Of a DNA stretch of 64,000 nt, positions 1-10,399 are shown one piece after another. Origin of the DNA: Cristatella mucedo (lineage: Eukaryota; Bryozoa; Phylactolaemata; Cristatellidae); assembly GCA_009760855.2 (NCBI GenBank), contig WPIO01000110.1, positions 905,501 to 969,500 on the forward strand, read 5' to 3'. Under the pieces are notes generated by a model that was given only the letters and a program-made list of their open reading frames with translations, ran no database searches and was not told the origin of the DNA. Both the position numbers and the translations under genes were made by a program. Every line of letters begins with the position of its first letter. Position 1 is the first letter of the stretch.

Positions 1-2
1 AT

Positions 3-179
3 AGTGTACTTTCTGGAGGATTATTTTTAATTAAAACAATATATCAAACACCTGATGTAAAAACAAAAATACTTGCTCCACTTCCAACAGCAGAAATAAA
101 TCCTAATTATTCACATCAATTATTTGGAAGTTTGATTCTTAATGATCAAAGAAGACTAATAAATGATATGCAAATTTAA
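3..179 (+). CDS. C-terminal end of an unidentified ORF, cut by the window edge
   Basis: An open plus-strand frame runs from the window edge to a TAA at 177-179 and encodes about 58 residues. It is rich in Ile, Leu, Asn and Lys, as expected for this AT-rich island. I do not recognise the product. It lies 65 bp upstream of the tail-fibre-like ORF on the same strand, so both may belong to one rightward gene block of the same element. Only the C-terminus is visible, so no function can be given. Confidence 0.5.
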   Translation, partial: SVLSGGLFLIKTIYQTPDVKTKILAPLPTAEINPNYSHQLFGSLILNDQRRLINDMQI

Positions 180-244
180 TGTTCAAAAGATTTTCTCACT
201 GAACGAAGTGTATTTTTAACTTCGTTTATAGCACTATCCTAAAA

Positions 245-772
245 ATGCTTTCTAGAAAAGACTTACAAATGGATGGAACATTGAACTTTGATTCAAATAA
301 AATAATAAATCTTGGAGAAACTATTGATGTGTTAGAGACAGTTAATAAAGCATTTGCTGATAACAATTATCTAAGAAAAGATTCTGATCAACATATAACT
401 GGTAATTTATCTGCAAACTCTAAGAAATATGTAAGAATATCAGATCCTGTTAATGGAAGAGATATTTCAACAAAGCAATACGTTGATACAAAAACTGGAA
501 TGTATAAACGAGATGAAACATTAAATGGTGATGTAGGTATTGAAAGATTAGTAATGAATGGAAGAGAAGCAAATTTTAATAATTATGTTCCAACTGTTGC
601 AATTGCGAATAAATACATTCGTCATTTCTATTTGAAATGTGAAAGTTTACCATGTGTTAGAGCATTTATAAGTAATACTGGTTTTATTGGATATTGGGGT
701 AATTTAACTGTAAACAGTGTGAATAATATAGGTGCACCAACGCAATCGTATTCTTCTACTAATGGTCAATAA
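245..772 (+). CDS. Phage tail-fibre/collar-like protein of the AT-rich element
   Basis: The ORF encodes 175 aa. Its N-terminal part has short repeated units of the kind seen in phage and viral fibre shafts: KIINLG near residue 20, a second unit around HITGNLSAN near residue 55, and a DISTKQYVDTK segment near residue 75. The pattern of 'asparagine-rich turn, then a variable part, then YVD' is typical of trimeric tail-fibre proteins. No signal peptide is visible. The same strand continues past the stop with decayed coding sequence to about 1506, so this may be the intact front of a longer broken gene. The fibre assignment rests on repeat style, not on a confident family match. Confidence 0.5.
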   Translation: MLSRKDLQMDGTLNFDSNKIINLGETIDVLETVNKAFADNNYLRKDSDQHITGNLSANSKKYVRISDPVNGRDISTKQYVDTKTGMYKRDETLNGDVGIERLVMNGREANFNNYVPTVAIANKYIRHFYLKCESLPCVRAFISNTGFIGYWGNLTVNSVNNIGAPTQSYSSTNGQ

Positions 773-775
773 ATT

Positions 776-1506
776 TTAGCAAAGCTATCAGATGTTAATA
801 TGCAAAACCAGTATACTCAAGAATTCAAATAAAAATAAAAGATATTGAAAATGCAGGTGTTGGTAACGTTAGTTTTATTGACGATAATATTAAATATAAA
901 GTTTATAGTAGAGCATATGTCAATAGATCATTTTTATTAAGAGATGATAATAGAACAAGAGTAAATTACAAACTTGCTGTAGTTGGTATTTCTATGAACA
1001 TAAAAAATTAAATGGTGATATTATATTTTTAAATTATAACCACAAACTTGATTCTCAAAATCCATATCTATCTAGTTTAATTGGTATTGACATATGGTTT
1101 TGAGAATAATATTGTGTTATAATTAAGTGAATCTATAATTGATTTTGTTGTATTTGATAAACATTTGTCAAAGACAATTGCATTTAATCTTGTTTATCCT
1201 ACTTTGAATTTTGGTACAATTTCATCACCAACTGATTTGGATTATTTTTAAGTATTATTAGTAAATGGAGTAAATTTTTCAGAATCCTTTTCTTTTCATT
1301 TTGCTAGTTATGAAGATCGTCTTAAACTTGCATCATGGGTGTCAGGGAAAACAGTAAATTATGAAGATGAAGTTTGTGAATATATTCGCCGTCCTATTAT
1401 GCCTTCTGTGTTTTTAGACATATTTGGGCAAGATTTGTATGAAGATAATATTATGTTTATATCTTCCAGTATTCCTCTTATATCTTCCAGTATAGTACCT
1501 CTTTAA
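776..1506 (+). pseudogene. Decayed continuation of the fibre-like gene
   Basis: Downstream of the 175-aa ORF the plus strand keeps protein-like sequence in changing frames with several stops. The last piece, 1254-1506, is open for 83 codons and holds segments such as HFASYEDRLKLASW and FLDIFGQDLYEDN before a TAA. A short direct repeat (ISSSIPLISSSIVPL) lies at the very end. This is most simply the disrupted C-terminal part of the 245-772 gene. An independent dead ORF is possible. Confidence 0.4.
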
Positions 1507-1608
1507 TCAATTCTTCAGGTGTATCAACACTCTTTCCTGCTTCTTTCTCTTTCATAATTTGTTTAGTTATATCTATTTTTTTAGAGTAAGCTTCTGATCT
1601 CATACTAC

Positions 1609-1854
1609 TTATTTTTCTATTTTTAATTCTTTAAGAAACTCTTCAAAGATTGAACCATCTCTAACTTTAACAAATGTATTTGCTATTTCTGGTTCAGATT
1701 GATTATATCTAAGTGCTTTATATTCTAATACTAGTTTTACAGCATGTAAAAATGTTGACCTGATATCCATTGGATAAGAACAGATTTTAAAGTTTGAATG
1801 TTGTTGTCCTTGTGCTTCTTGAAGACAGTCTTTACTTCTTGTCTCGATGTTCAT
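1609..1854 (-). CDS. Small hypothetical protein, 81 aa
   Basis: This intact minus-strand ORF is in the leftward gene block of the AT-rich island. It is charged at both ends (N-terminal MNIETRSKDCLQEAQ, C-terminal EFLKELKIEK) with a helical-looking centre. No known domain is recognised. Base composition matches its neighbours. It is probably a gene of the mobile or viral element, but an 81-codon frame in AT-rich DNA is weak evidence by itself. Confidence 0.4.
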   Translation of the reverse strand: MNIETRSKDCLQEAQGQQHSNFKICSYPMDIRSTFLHAVKLVLEYKALRYNQSEPEIANTFVKVRDGSIFEEFLKELKIEK

Positions 1855-1888
1855 TTCTATATATTTTCTTATAATTTATTTGAATTAA

Positions 1889-2376
1889 TTAAACTACACT
1901 TGGATCAGTTTGTGCAAGTGCTGCTTCAGCTGCTTTTTGTTTTGCACGCTTACCATCAGTAATACTAGGTAGAATTGCATAACATTCATCTTTAACAGTT
2001 CCAGAGATATCAGATTTAATACCGGCAACTCCAGATATGACTGTAGATTATTTTGGACGTTGTGATGCAATCCAAGTAGTAGTATAACCAGTCACCTCAC
2101 TAGGATCATCGAAAAGATTTCAATCAAGTTTAGATCTTTAACTCTCTCTTCAAATCCTGATAGAAGTTCAGTTGGTCCAGCAGTAATAATCTTTTGTGCT
2201 TCAGCATCAACTTCATCAATATAGAATTTCCTAACTTAAGTATCAGTCATACCTGCGATATCAAAGTTGAGCATTTGCTCATCATATGATGTCATTCTAG
2301 ACCTAACAAGATAATCAACATAAGATTTAAGTGCTAATGCAGTAGTTGCAAGACTGGGATCAGTAACTGCTTCCAT
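1889..2376 (-). pseudogene. Broken ORF of the AT-rich element
   Basis: An ATG at 2376 opens a minus-strand frame starting MEAVTDPSLATTALALKSYV. It is interrupted by an in-frame TAA after about 47 codons. Coding-like sequence resumes, shifts frame again, and closes near 1889 with an Ala/Lys/Gln-rich C-terminus followed by a TAA. The repeated 'DPSLATTALALKSYVDYLV' style resembles the fibre-like protein on the other strand, but the family is not identified. One nonsense change and at least one frameshift mark it as dead. Confidence 0.45.
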
Positions 2377-2601
2377 TTTCCTATATAATAATACAAAAAA
2401 TAAAAATACATGCACAACAGATTTTATTTACTTACATTGAAGGATCTATCATAATATACTTACGTTTTCCATCACTTGTATTATCATCACCTAAAAACCT
2501 ATTAATAGCCGCTTCATCATATTCTTTTATTCTTAGTGTATCTCTTTCTGCCTTTGGCTTTTTAATAATAGCATATGTTAGATCTGGCACAAAAGTATAT
2601 T

Positions 2602-2802
2602 CTACTTTTTTTGATCCTCTTTCATTCTATCAATTTTATCGCAAACATCTAAAAGTAAAGAAATTTTTAAATCGTCAAATGACAAAATAGCCTTATTAAA
2701 CTCTGCAACCATAAAACCATTTCCATATTCAAAGTCACATAGAAATTTTGCGACATTTAAAGCATCACCACAACAAAGAATCTTTGAAATCTTTTGATCC
2801 AT
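2602..2802 (-). CDS. Small helical protein, 66 aa; paralogue of the next ORF
   Basis: The ORF starts MDQKISKILCCGDALNVAKF and ends DVCDKIDRMKEDQKK. Its C-terminal 'ISLLLDVCDKIDRMKE' aligns with 'ISILIDICDICDKLMES' of the adjacent 95-aa ORF, and both begin with MD and an early Cys. They look like a tandem duplication that has diverged. The function is unknown; the protein is probably cytosolic and helical. Confidence 0.5.
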   Translation of the reverse strand: MDQKISKILCCGDALNVAKFLCDFEYGNGFMVAEFNKAILSFDDLKISLLLDVCDKIDRMKEDQKK

Positions 2803-2824
2803 CTTTCTATATGAGTGTAAAGAA

Positions 2825-3112
2825 TTATTTAATTAAATTAATTAATTTGAATTCCTGGTTTTTTTGGTGTTTTAGATTTTTTTTATTTGCTTCTTCCAAC
2901 ATCACATTTATCTTACTACGACTTTCCATTAGTTTATCACATATATCACATATATCTATAAGAATACTAATGTAAGAACTATCAATTTCTGGAATGAGTT
3001 TATCTAGTGAATGTTTAACTATACGTAGATCTTGACCTTTAAGTTTTTGAAGACAGATTCTCATTGCCATTTCTCTAGATTGTTCACAACTTAAAATTCT
3101 TGATACATCCAT
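2825..3112 (-). CDS. Small helical protein, 95 aa; paralogue of the previous ORF
   Basis: The ORF starts MDVSRILSCEQSREMAMRIC, is predicted mostly helical, and has a Lys/Asn-rich, probably coiled-coil tail (LEEANKKNLKHQKNQ). It is separated from its shorter relative by 22 bp on the same strand, consistent with a compact viral-type gene block read leftwards. No family is recognised. The paired arrangement supports real genes over chance frames. Confidence 0.5.
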   Translation of the reverse strand: MDVSRILSCEQSREMAMRICLQKLKGQDLRIVKHSLDKLIPEIDSSYISILIDICDICDKLMESRSKINVMLEEANKKNLKHQKNQEFKLINLIK

Positions 3113-3149
3113 TTTCTATGCATGAAAAGATAATTTTATACAATTGAAA

Positions 3150-3404
3150 TTAAATCTCTCCACCTTCAGAACTATCTATTAGTGATTCAAGATACTCTTC
3201 ATATGCTTTTACTTCCTCATCAGTAAGATCTTTTTTACCAAATAGAAATTCTTCTAGGCCTTCATCAGATTCTGATTCAATGTAAGATGAAGCTTCAGAC
3301 TCGTAAGACTCAGATTCCGTTTCCATTTGGTAATCGATTGAATCCTCTGAATACTCTGACTCACTATCAGAACTGGTAATATCGATTTCTTTGGGATCCA
3401 TCAT
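3150..3404 (-). CDS. Very acidic Ser/Glu-rich protein, 84 aa
   Basis: The ORF encodes an extremely acidic protein dominated by Ser, Glu, Asp and Tyr (for example SDSESEYSEDSIDYQ and ESESYESEASSYIESESDEG). It ends with a short helix containing DLTDEEVKAYEEYLESL. Such polyacidic low-complexity proteins occur in many large DNA viruses and in transcription or chromatin cofactors, but composition alone gives no function. It sits between the paralogous pair and the polymerase gene. Confidence 0.5.
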   Translation of the reverse strand: MMDPKEIDITSSDSESEYSEDSIDYQMETESESYESEASSYIESESDEGLEEFLFGKKDLTDEEVKAYEEYLESLIDSSEGGEI

Positions 3405-3484
3405 ATAATAGTAAAAATAATTTTGTTAATATATATTTAATTTCTTCATTGACTCGTATAGCTCTAGTTCTTCTTGTATATCTA

Positions 3485-3577
3485 CTATTTTTTATCTTCT
3501 TTCTTTTTTGAGTTATCTGAAAATCTTACTCTCTTTACTGGTAATGGTTTAGTATTTTCAATCTTTCTTTTCGGCAT
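3485..3577 (-). CDS. Tiny basic peptide ORF, 30 aa, with an RVxF-like motif
   Basis: A minus-strand ORF runs from ATG at 3577 to TAG at 3485. It starts MPKRKIENTKPLPVKRVRF and is followed by a Lys/Asp-rich tail. Lys and Arg make up a large share, as in nucleic-acid-binding core peptides. KRVRF matches the short RVxF docking motif for protein phosphatase 1, which also arises easily by chance. Just upstream, 3558-3695 is an overlapping open stretch with a CGCC and later CETC cysteine pattern. Whether either is expressed is unknown. Confidence 0.3.
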   Translation of the reverse strand: MPKRKIENTKPLPVKRVRFSDNSKKKEDKK

Positions 3578-3695
3578 CTGTACTAATATTACAAGTTTCA
3601 CAATGACCTGGATTTGTACCATTGCTTAATGCTTCTGCAATCTTTTCATGACCGTATGCGTAACTACAACAACCGCAGTCTAACCAATATCTTTT

Positions 3696-6600
3696 TTATT
3701 CGAATGCTGATAGTGCAACTTTGTTTTGTCTTACAGTAAACATTATGTGTTTTTCACTTCTAATCAATGATTGTTCACAAGGCTTATCTACTGTAGTGCT
3801 AAGACATGACTTAAAATCTGAATTTTTTAAACTCTTATCAACTACAGTTTTATTTACTCCCTTTGCTTTTTTAGATTGTCCTATCTGTTTCCCTTCTTTG
3901 GCATATCTTTCATTCATTTCACATACAATCCTAGTACTTCCTATTTGCTTCCCTTCCTTATTAACTTTAATATCATCAGTGCAAATCGTATAAGAGTAAA
4001 GCTTTGGTCTTAAGAAAACACATTCATTTGATATTTCTGTTTTAATTTTATCTGTTATCTCATCTTCAAACTTACCAACGATCTTGTTATTACTTTTATA
4101 ATACCTTTTGCTTTCTCGTCTTCCCAAAATGGATAATCATCGGGAAAAGTATTTAGATCTAACGTTTCTGGATATTCAATAAAGTCTTCATAAACATCTT
4201 CTGTAAAAACCTCCATAACAAGTGAATCAGTATATAACAAGCTTATTTTTGAGTCATATCTTCATATTTAGATAATAGAATTGTATCATCAACATCTTTG
4301 ACAAATCAAGAATACAGAATCCATCATAAATAGGTTTTTTTATTGTTACTGTTTCCTTATTACTTTCTATACAAACAATGTTGTTAGGTAATATTTTCCT
4401 ATCAACAAACCTAGGACTTCTATAAATCTTATTCATCCTAACTATATCATCACTCAATTCACTATTCAACAATTCAATGTTTTTCCTTCCACGAACATCC
4501 TCCATAGTCTAACCAAAGAATGCACTATTTAATAACTTAAAGAAGTCCTTTTCGAAATCATTCTTTGCTTTATTTCTAAGCTCAGTATTGTTATCAATAT
4601 ATTTTTCTAACCAATTAGACTGATCAAACTCTAATACTCCATGTTTTTTTTTAATTTGTAGCCTCACTCAATACAATTCTTTAGATTAAGATAATGAATA
4701 ACATATTTTTCTTTTGGTTCTAAATCTAATACTAGTTTTTCTACTGGATCACTACCTCTATTAAATCCTTTTTGATATTTAGAATATTTGTCTTTGATTA
4801 TTCTCTTATTCTCGGGAAGTTAAGGATAATCAGAGAAATAATCATGTTTTTCTTTAGGACAATGCATATCAACTTCAAGAACATAACCTTTGTTTGATGT
4901 TGTTTTAAATTTCCTAATTATATCATCTTTATTCTCATTCCACAGTTTTACTTTTTGTCTTGTTAAGAAATTAAATCCACCAGTTGGTAAATTCTGTTTC
5001 ATTGCCCATCCATAAAGGTTGGTTGCATCAAAGTATAAAAGATAAGAGGTTAATTTCTTAGTGTCAAAATCAATAGACCTTGGATTATTTGCTTTAGCCA
5101 TTCGTTTTGAAACTTGTGTCATTCCACCACGTATTCCTTTTTCAAAGAATAAATACATATCAGGATCTGTTAGTAATTCAAGAACAACACCTGTATGTTT
5201 CAAACCTGCAGTCCAAGTTAATTGTGTTGTTAAAAACTTTGCAGGATCTATTTCATAATGTTTAATTATTAGATCACGAATTCTCTCAAAAACATCTGCC
5301 AAACCTAAAGCATCAATCTTTAGATATAAGTCATGATAGTCCTAAGATTCTTTATTTCAAATGCATTCCATACTTTATTTGCATGATCGTAATATTCTTG
5401 TGAAATACCTCCACTTAGACTAGAGTAAAACTTTTCAATTGGTGGCAAACTTGTTTCTTGAAATCTCGCAAAAGAATCCATGTACTCATAAGGAAAAACA
5501 CCCATTCTAGTGAGTAGTGCTTTTTTTATATATTCATATTGTTTTCCTTCAAACTCATTAAAGTGTTGTCTTATTGTGGTAAATGTATCCTCAGCCTTTG
5601 ATAAGTTTTTCATTAGATTAGGTAAAGGGTTTTTGCAACAATTGACAAGAATCCATAAAACATAAATCACCGAAATCTATAGTTAAAAAATTTTCTTTAT
5701 TATTAGCAATTGCTTGTTTTTTATCTTCATAAAAATTGAGAGCTCTAACAATTAAATGAGAATCATATCCTCCAAGATTGCGAATATAAACAGGAAGCTT
5801 AAGTGAATTTATCGATATCTTTTATTTTGAGTTGCAAGGGCCGTGAGCTGCTCCTCTATATTTACCAGTTAAATGACAGTGATCCAAAACCTGTTTACTT
5901 TTATCTAAGAATTTACCACATATCCAACAAGCATCTGCATTATCATATTCTTTTTTCTCTTCTTCTGTCATCGATGATTTATCATATATTTTATATTTTT
6001 AAGCACTTTCTTAAGTTCCCCTTTATTCTTTTTGGAATCCTCTTTTAATGAGATAATGAATTTATCAACACAATCAGCTCCAAAAGTTTGAGTATATCGT
6101 GATACGATTTTAACTTCATGATTTAAAATTACATTACAAAATTACAAAAATTACAAAAATTACAAAAATTACAAAAATTACAAAATTACAAGCACCAGAG
6201 CAAGGTTTATCTTGATTAAATGATCCTTCTATTGCTTCTTCTTGATTATCAATTGAACCTAGCAAACATTCAAAGTCAGCATATGGAACAAACGGTGACT
6301 TAATCATTTTATTAAAATCTCTAAACACAACTAAATCACCAGTTCCATCTTTATTACTATTTGCATGTGGCATCTTCACTTTAGATGTTCCACAATGTTC
6401 TGAATTACAATCAGTAATATGAGCATCTGATTTTTCTTGTTCATAAAACCTTGAAAGACATCTCTTACAAAATATTCTAGTTCTTCCAATATCTTTACTA
6501 GTCCTACATAAAGAATTAAAGTTTGTAACAAGAACATAATGAGATTTTCCTTGATCACTGTATAAAAGAAGATCTACATTATTCTCACTTTCCTCTGAGT

Positions 6601-6984
6601 TAAAAATTATTGATGATAAAGAATGAGTATATTCATAAACATTTACAGTAATATTAAATAGTTTCGCACGTTTTGGAATATCCTCAACTCTAATTGGAAC
6701 ACTGTTATTATAATAAATTGTTGTCTTGGATCACCTTCATCATTTGTTGTAAATAGTGGTTTTATTAAATGTAATATATCTGAATAATTCTCTTGTAATA
6801 TAACTCTTAATTTATGAGTTGCTTCTTTGTGATGAATAGTTGGATGTAATGCTCTTAAAACACACCATAATGCACAATAATTATCTTCAGTATTCTTCAT
6901 GTTTATGATACACCTCTTATTTTTTAATTTTTCAGGGAGAGGAATGTAAGAACCACCAATTTGAGGAGTATATCTCGTAAACTT
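3696..6984 (-). pseudogene. Protein-primed family B DNA polymerase, disrupted (Polinton/adintovirus type)
   Basis: The gene reads right to left in pieces: 6900-6643, 6558-6376, 6379-6134, 5670-5320, 5302-4820, 4505-4254, 4240-4055 and 4127-3696. Visible landmarks in order are: an N-terminal IPLPEKL block before 6900; an exonuclease-I-like YADFECLL; a Cys/His segment (CWICGK, then DHCHLTGKYRGAAHGPCN), like the endonuclease-VII-type insert of these polymerases; an exo-II-like YDSHL block; the palm segment FDATNLYGWAMKQNLP; the motif-B segment KLLNSAFFG; and a degenerate motif C, YTDSLV. Stops and frameshifts between the pieces show it is no longer functional. The family replicates linear genomes of Polintons/Mavericks and related viruses by protein priming. 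No broken part is restored here. Confidence 0.85.
6133..6190. repeat. Period-10 tandem repeat inside the polymerase gene
   Basis: About five copies of ATTACAAAAA lie back to back. A period of 10 shifts the reading frame with each copy gained or lost. On the minus strand it produces the run of VIFVIFVIF at the end of one fragment. It is probably slippage inside dead coding sequence and explains one break of the polymerase frame. Confidence 0.85.
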
Positions 6985-6987
6985 TGC

Positions 6988-7632
6988 TTAAGCGCTAACA
7001 ATCCTTACAACCCTGCAGGATGAACCACCCTCATTCCAATCATCAAAAGTCTTATTCATGACACCAAAATGTTTTCCAATAATTGATCTGAAATGAGAAA
7101 CCCTATTCAAAATGGCTGGTGAAGAACCATTCAATGCAGCAAAAATAGTTTCACTCTTTGCATTTTCTAATTTAATGTGGATGACAAGACTCATCTTTAC
7201 ATTATTTATGCTTGAAAAAACACTATTCATAACATCAATTAATCCTGGAGTACAATTTTTTTTGAATGTGTTAATATCTGAATCTTTTAATTTAAAACCT
7301 TGATATTCATAATCAATTTCATTACCATTTGCAGTCTTCCTTCCTAAAAACCAACCGCTAGCTTCAATCTTGCGAAGGCGTTTAGATTCACTAAAGACAC
7401 TACCTACTTTCCTTTTCTTAGGAGTCATTACTTTATGTGTTGATAATTTGTTTATTAACTCACCTATATCAAGTGCAGAAACAGGATAATGAACCACACG
7501 ACAAGATTTACCATATTTCTTATTAAATACTGGTTTAAGACCAAACTTGTCCTCATATAAAGATACTAGCCTTTTAGCATGATCACTAAACGATTCAGCC
7601 TCGCGCCGTGAAAATTCATTTTCCTCAGACAT
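6988..7632 (-). CDS. N-terminal region of the polymerase, or a separate upstream ORF, 214 aa
   Basis: This is an intact 214-codon frame starting MSEENEFSRREAESFSDHAK. It has a basic patch (TPKKRKVGSVFSESKRLRK, near residue 70) that could serve as a nuclear localisation signal. Immediately after its stop the same direction continues with the GGSYIPLPEKL block typical of the amino-terminal part of Polinton-type polymerases, so this is probably the same gene cut by a nonsense change. It could also be a separate upstream protein. It is the first gene inside the right edge of the AT-rich island, and an ATG just after AT-rich DNA supports the start. Confidence 0.55.
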   Translation of the reverse strand: MSEENEFSRREAESFSDHAKRLVSLYEDKFGLKPVFNKKYGKSCRVVHYPVSALDIGELINKLSTHKVMTPKKRKVGSVFSESKRLRKIEASGWFLGRKTANGNEIDYEYQGFKLKDSDINTFKKNCTPGLIDVMNSVFSSINNVKMSLVIHIKLENAKSETIFAALNGSSPAILNRVSHFRSIIGKHFGVMNKTFDDWNEGGSSCRVVRIVSA

Positions 7633-7717
7633 CTATATTAGGGAAATAAAGTTTTTTTTAAATTAAATAATATTTACTATCATATTGATATTCTCTGTAA
7701 CTTTTGGTGAGTAGTCT

Positions 7718-7842
7718 GGGATTTTTCCATTTTGTAGACTCACACACTCAAAGAGAGCATTTTGAAGCGAGATCGAGCAAAGAGCGAGATCGAGTGTAAA
7801 AATGCTCTCTTTGAGGGTGAGGCTGCAAAAGGGAAAAATCAC
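7718..7842. repeat. Imperfect inverted repeat at the edge of the AT-rich island
   Basis: The arms are about 45 bp: the left begins GGGATTTTTCCATTTTGTAG and ends AAAGAGAGCATTTT (7718-7763); the right mirrors it (about 7798-7842, starting AAAATGCTCTCTTT). The loop holds two copies of GCGAGATCGAG. The palindrome sits where AT content drops from viral-like to host-like. It could be a terminal structure of the Polinton-like element, a MITE inserted next to it, or a joined pair of inverted termini. Confidence 0.75.
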
Positions 7843-8904
7843 ATACCACTCAGCAAACGACTAGAAACACTCGAACACAACCGAACTCAACATTGTTTAA
7901 TAATCAACTCCAGTTCGCCGACGTCAACTCTAACCGGAGCTTCGCGTCGTCTGTAGTTCACGAATGCTGCGCTCCGATTGGCTAGGGTCGTTGCAAGTGC
8001 CTTGCGGCAGGAACGCTGCCCTGCGAGTGGCTAGCCGAGGTCGAGAGGAGGCCCCAAGACTAGTATCTGAAGGCGACGACATTTAGGCGGTGCACTGTCA
8101 TGGGCTGGGGTATGCATTCTCACATCGCGATCTCAACATTAGATACACTGATTACCGTAATATGATCTTGCTTATATATGCTTCACTTCAGATTGCAAAA
8201 ATACAGTTAATACAATGGCATGAATTCGAAGGAGCGCGATATAAACCACAAGTGTAAGTCCGGTTGGCAAAAACTCCATGAGCGGGTACAGCTGGATGCC
8301 ACCCCTATAGTTGGAACATGGTCGATTACGACGTTAATGGGGCAGGAAACTGAGCCCTGCATGACCGCTCCAGCTCGGGAGGCTGAGGTACGTGGTATAT
8401 GACAAAGGCTTCAATAGCGGCGACTACTGATGTAAAGGAGACAACAGCTAAGACTGAAGACAAAATAAAAGTGGACTGTCCACCATTCCAGCAGGCAGAA
8501 CACATTGCAACGGACGATAAAAAATTTTTGAATACGACGGTACTTCAACTCGGTGTCTATCTGCTGTCTGCTACGCTACAGACCACGGTGAATGGCCCGT
8601 GGAGATTGCCGACAGTATGCGCGAGTACTGAGCGACAGACAGCAGGTGCTCACTGGGACTGAGAATTCACTCCAACCAGATCTGTTAATGCAGCCGATAG
8701 AAAACCACGAAAATGCTCAAGTGACCTGTTAACAGCCTATCCGTTTTCTGTTCACCATCTAAACTTTGTCTATTTTGCTCTGCATGCTGGCTCACGATTT
8801 CAGAAGTTGCAGCGTTCGGTGCACAAGGTTTTTGCAGCTGGAAGCAAAAGAACCAACAAATCATGGAGCACGAGGTCAGTTCTACTCATCGACGTGATTC
8901 TATG

Positions 8905-9040
8905 CATAGTTCATTTATATAGCGCCGCAAGAGAACTTAATCTCTATTCAGGCGCTTCACATATGCCTTGGGGCTCGGGCACACGACCTCAGCCAGACCT
9001 TGGTCGGGGCGAGCACATTAACCGCTGAACCAAGCCAGCT
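8905..9040 (-). mobile_element. SINE-1 copy (tRNA-derived, LINE-tailed)
   Basis: Read on the minus strand it starts with an A-box-like TTGGTTCAGCGGTTAAT, then GCTCGCCCCGACCAAGGTC, then a degenerate B box. It ends with the shared tail GAGATTAAGTTCTCTTG and GGCGCTATATAAATGAA. It lies inside the hAT remnant. Confidence 0.8.
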
Positions 9041-10399
9041 CGGCATTCATGCATAGGCGTACATAGGGTGGTCTCAGAATAAACTGCTAACGCGACGTGA
9101 CACAGCAAAACTTGTTGATCGGGCACCAATAAAGCAACGCGACAAACAACATGAGTATTGGTGTTCTGGTCTCCAGTGATTGCTTGAAATTATTTCTTTT
9201 TTATCTGAACGTGGTCTGGACTTTAGAGGTGAAATCAGATCGTTGGCTCTGCCCGTAATGGCAATCATTTGCGAATCGTGCACTTACATCAAAACTTGTT
9301 CCAGTCATGGCGAAACACCGGCAGATGCATGCTAACAAGGAATACACTTCATAACTACCCGCCAACATCTGCAATAAGCTTATTCAGCTTATTGGCCAGT
9401 CAGGTGTCAATCGTATTAAGGCCGAGGTTCAGTCTGCTATGTACTTCTCAATCTCAGTTGATTTTACACCTGATATTATGCACACGAAGATAAGCTGACA
9501 GTAATAATTTATTACGTTTTGCCATCTGGCCCTGTTGAGGCTTCCTTACATTCCTACTTCAGGACGGTAAAAAACACGAACAGCTTGCAGATAGCTTACT
9601 TCAGTTTCTGCACAGCCGGTGGGTCAACATTAGCGATTGTCAAGGACAGTCGTACGATAACGTCAGCAACTTGAGCGGCAAATATAGAGGATTTCAGGCT
9701 CTCATTCGGAAGATAAATTCTCACACCGCCTACTGTACCCTGGGGCAGGCCATTCGTTAAACCTCGTTGGTCAGTGCGAAGCAGCCAGTTGTTCCAATGT
9801 TGTATCATTCTTTGACGTTATCTGAGGCTACACATGTTTTTTACTAGTTCGACAGCTCGCTGGGCCATCTCCCAAGGACAAGTGGAAACAGACTGCAGAC
9901 CGGCTAACACTAAATAGACTGCCGGAGTGGTCAGCACGAGTCGAGGCGACAAATGCTCCGGTGAGGTACTATGATGAGATTGCCGAAGCTCTGGAGGAAA
10001 TTCTAGATGAAAAAGTGGGCAACCACAGGGCAGAGATGTGTAAAGAAGCCAGAGGATTGCCCGATCGAATGCAATGCCGTGAGATGGGCATATTGGCTGC
10101 TTTCAGGCAGAAGGGTCTAGCAAGATTCTAAGCTATTGCGTGTCGTTGCAGTCATCTGATAAACACTTGAATTATGTAGCTGCGATTTATGATTCACTGC
10201 AGATCTACGTCCAAAGCTTTCATGAACAGTTGGACCACTTTGAAGCACACGGCAAAAATCTTTCACGCTGTGAAGACTATCACGCTCGTCTCAGCATGCA
10301 GATGTACGCAGATGGAATCGCAGATATGACGAATCCTGCGCTGACACTGAGATCCAGTTGCAACAACTTCATGCACTTTGAACTGACACATTCATCGTG

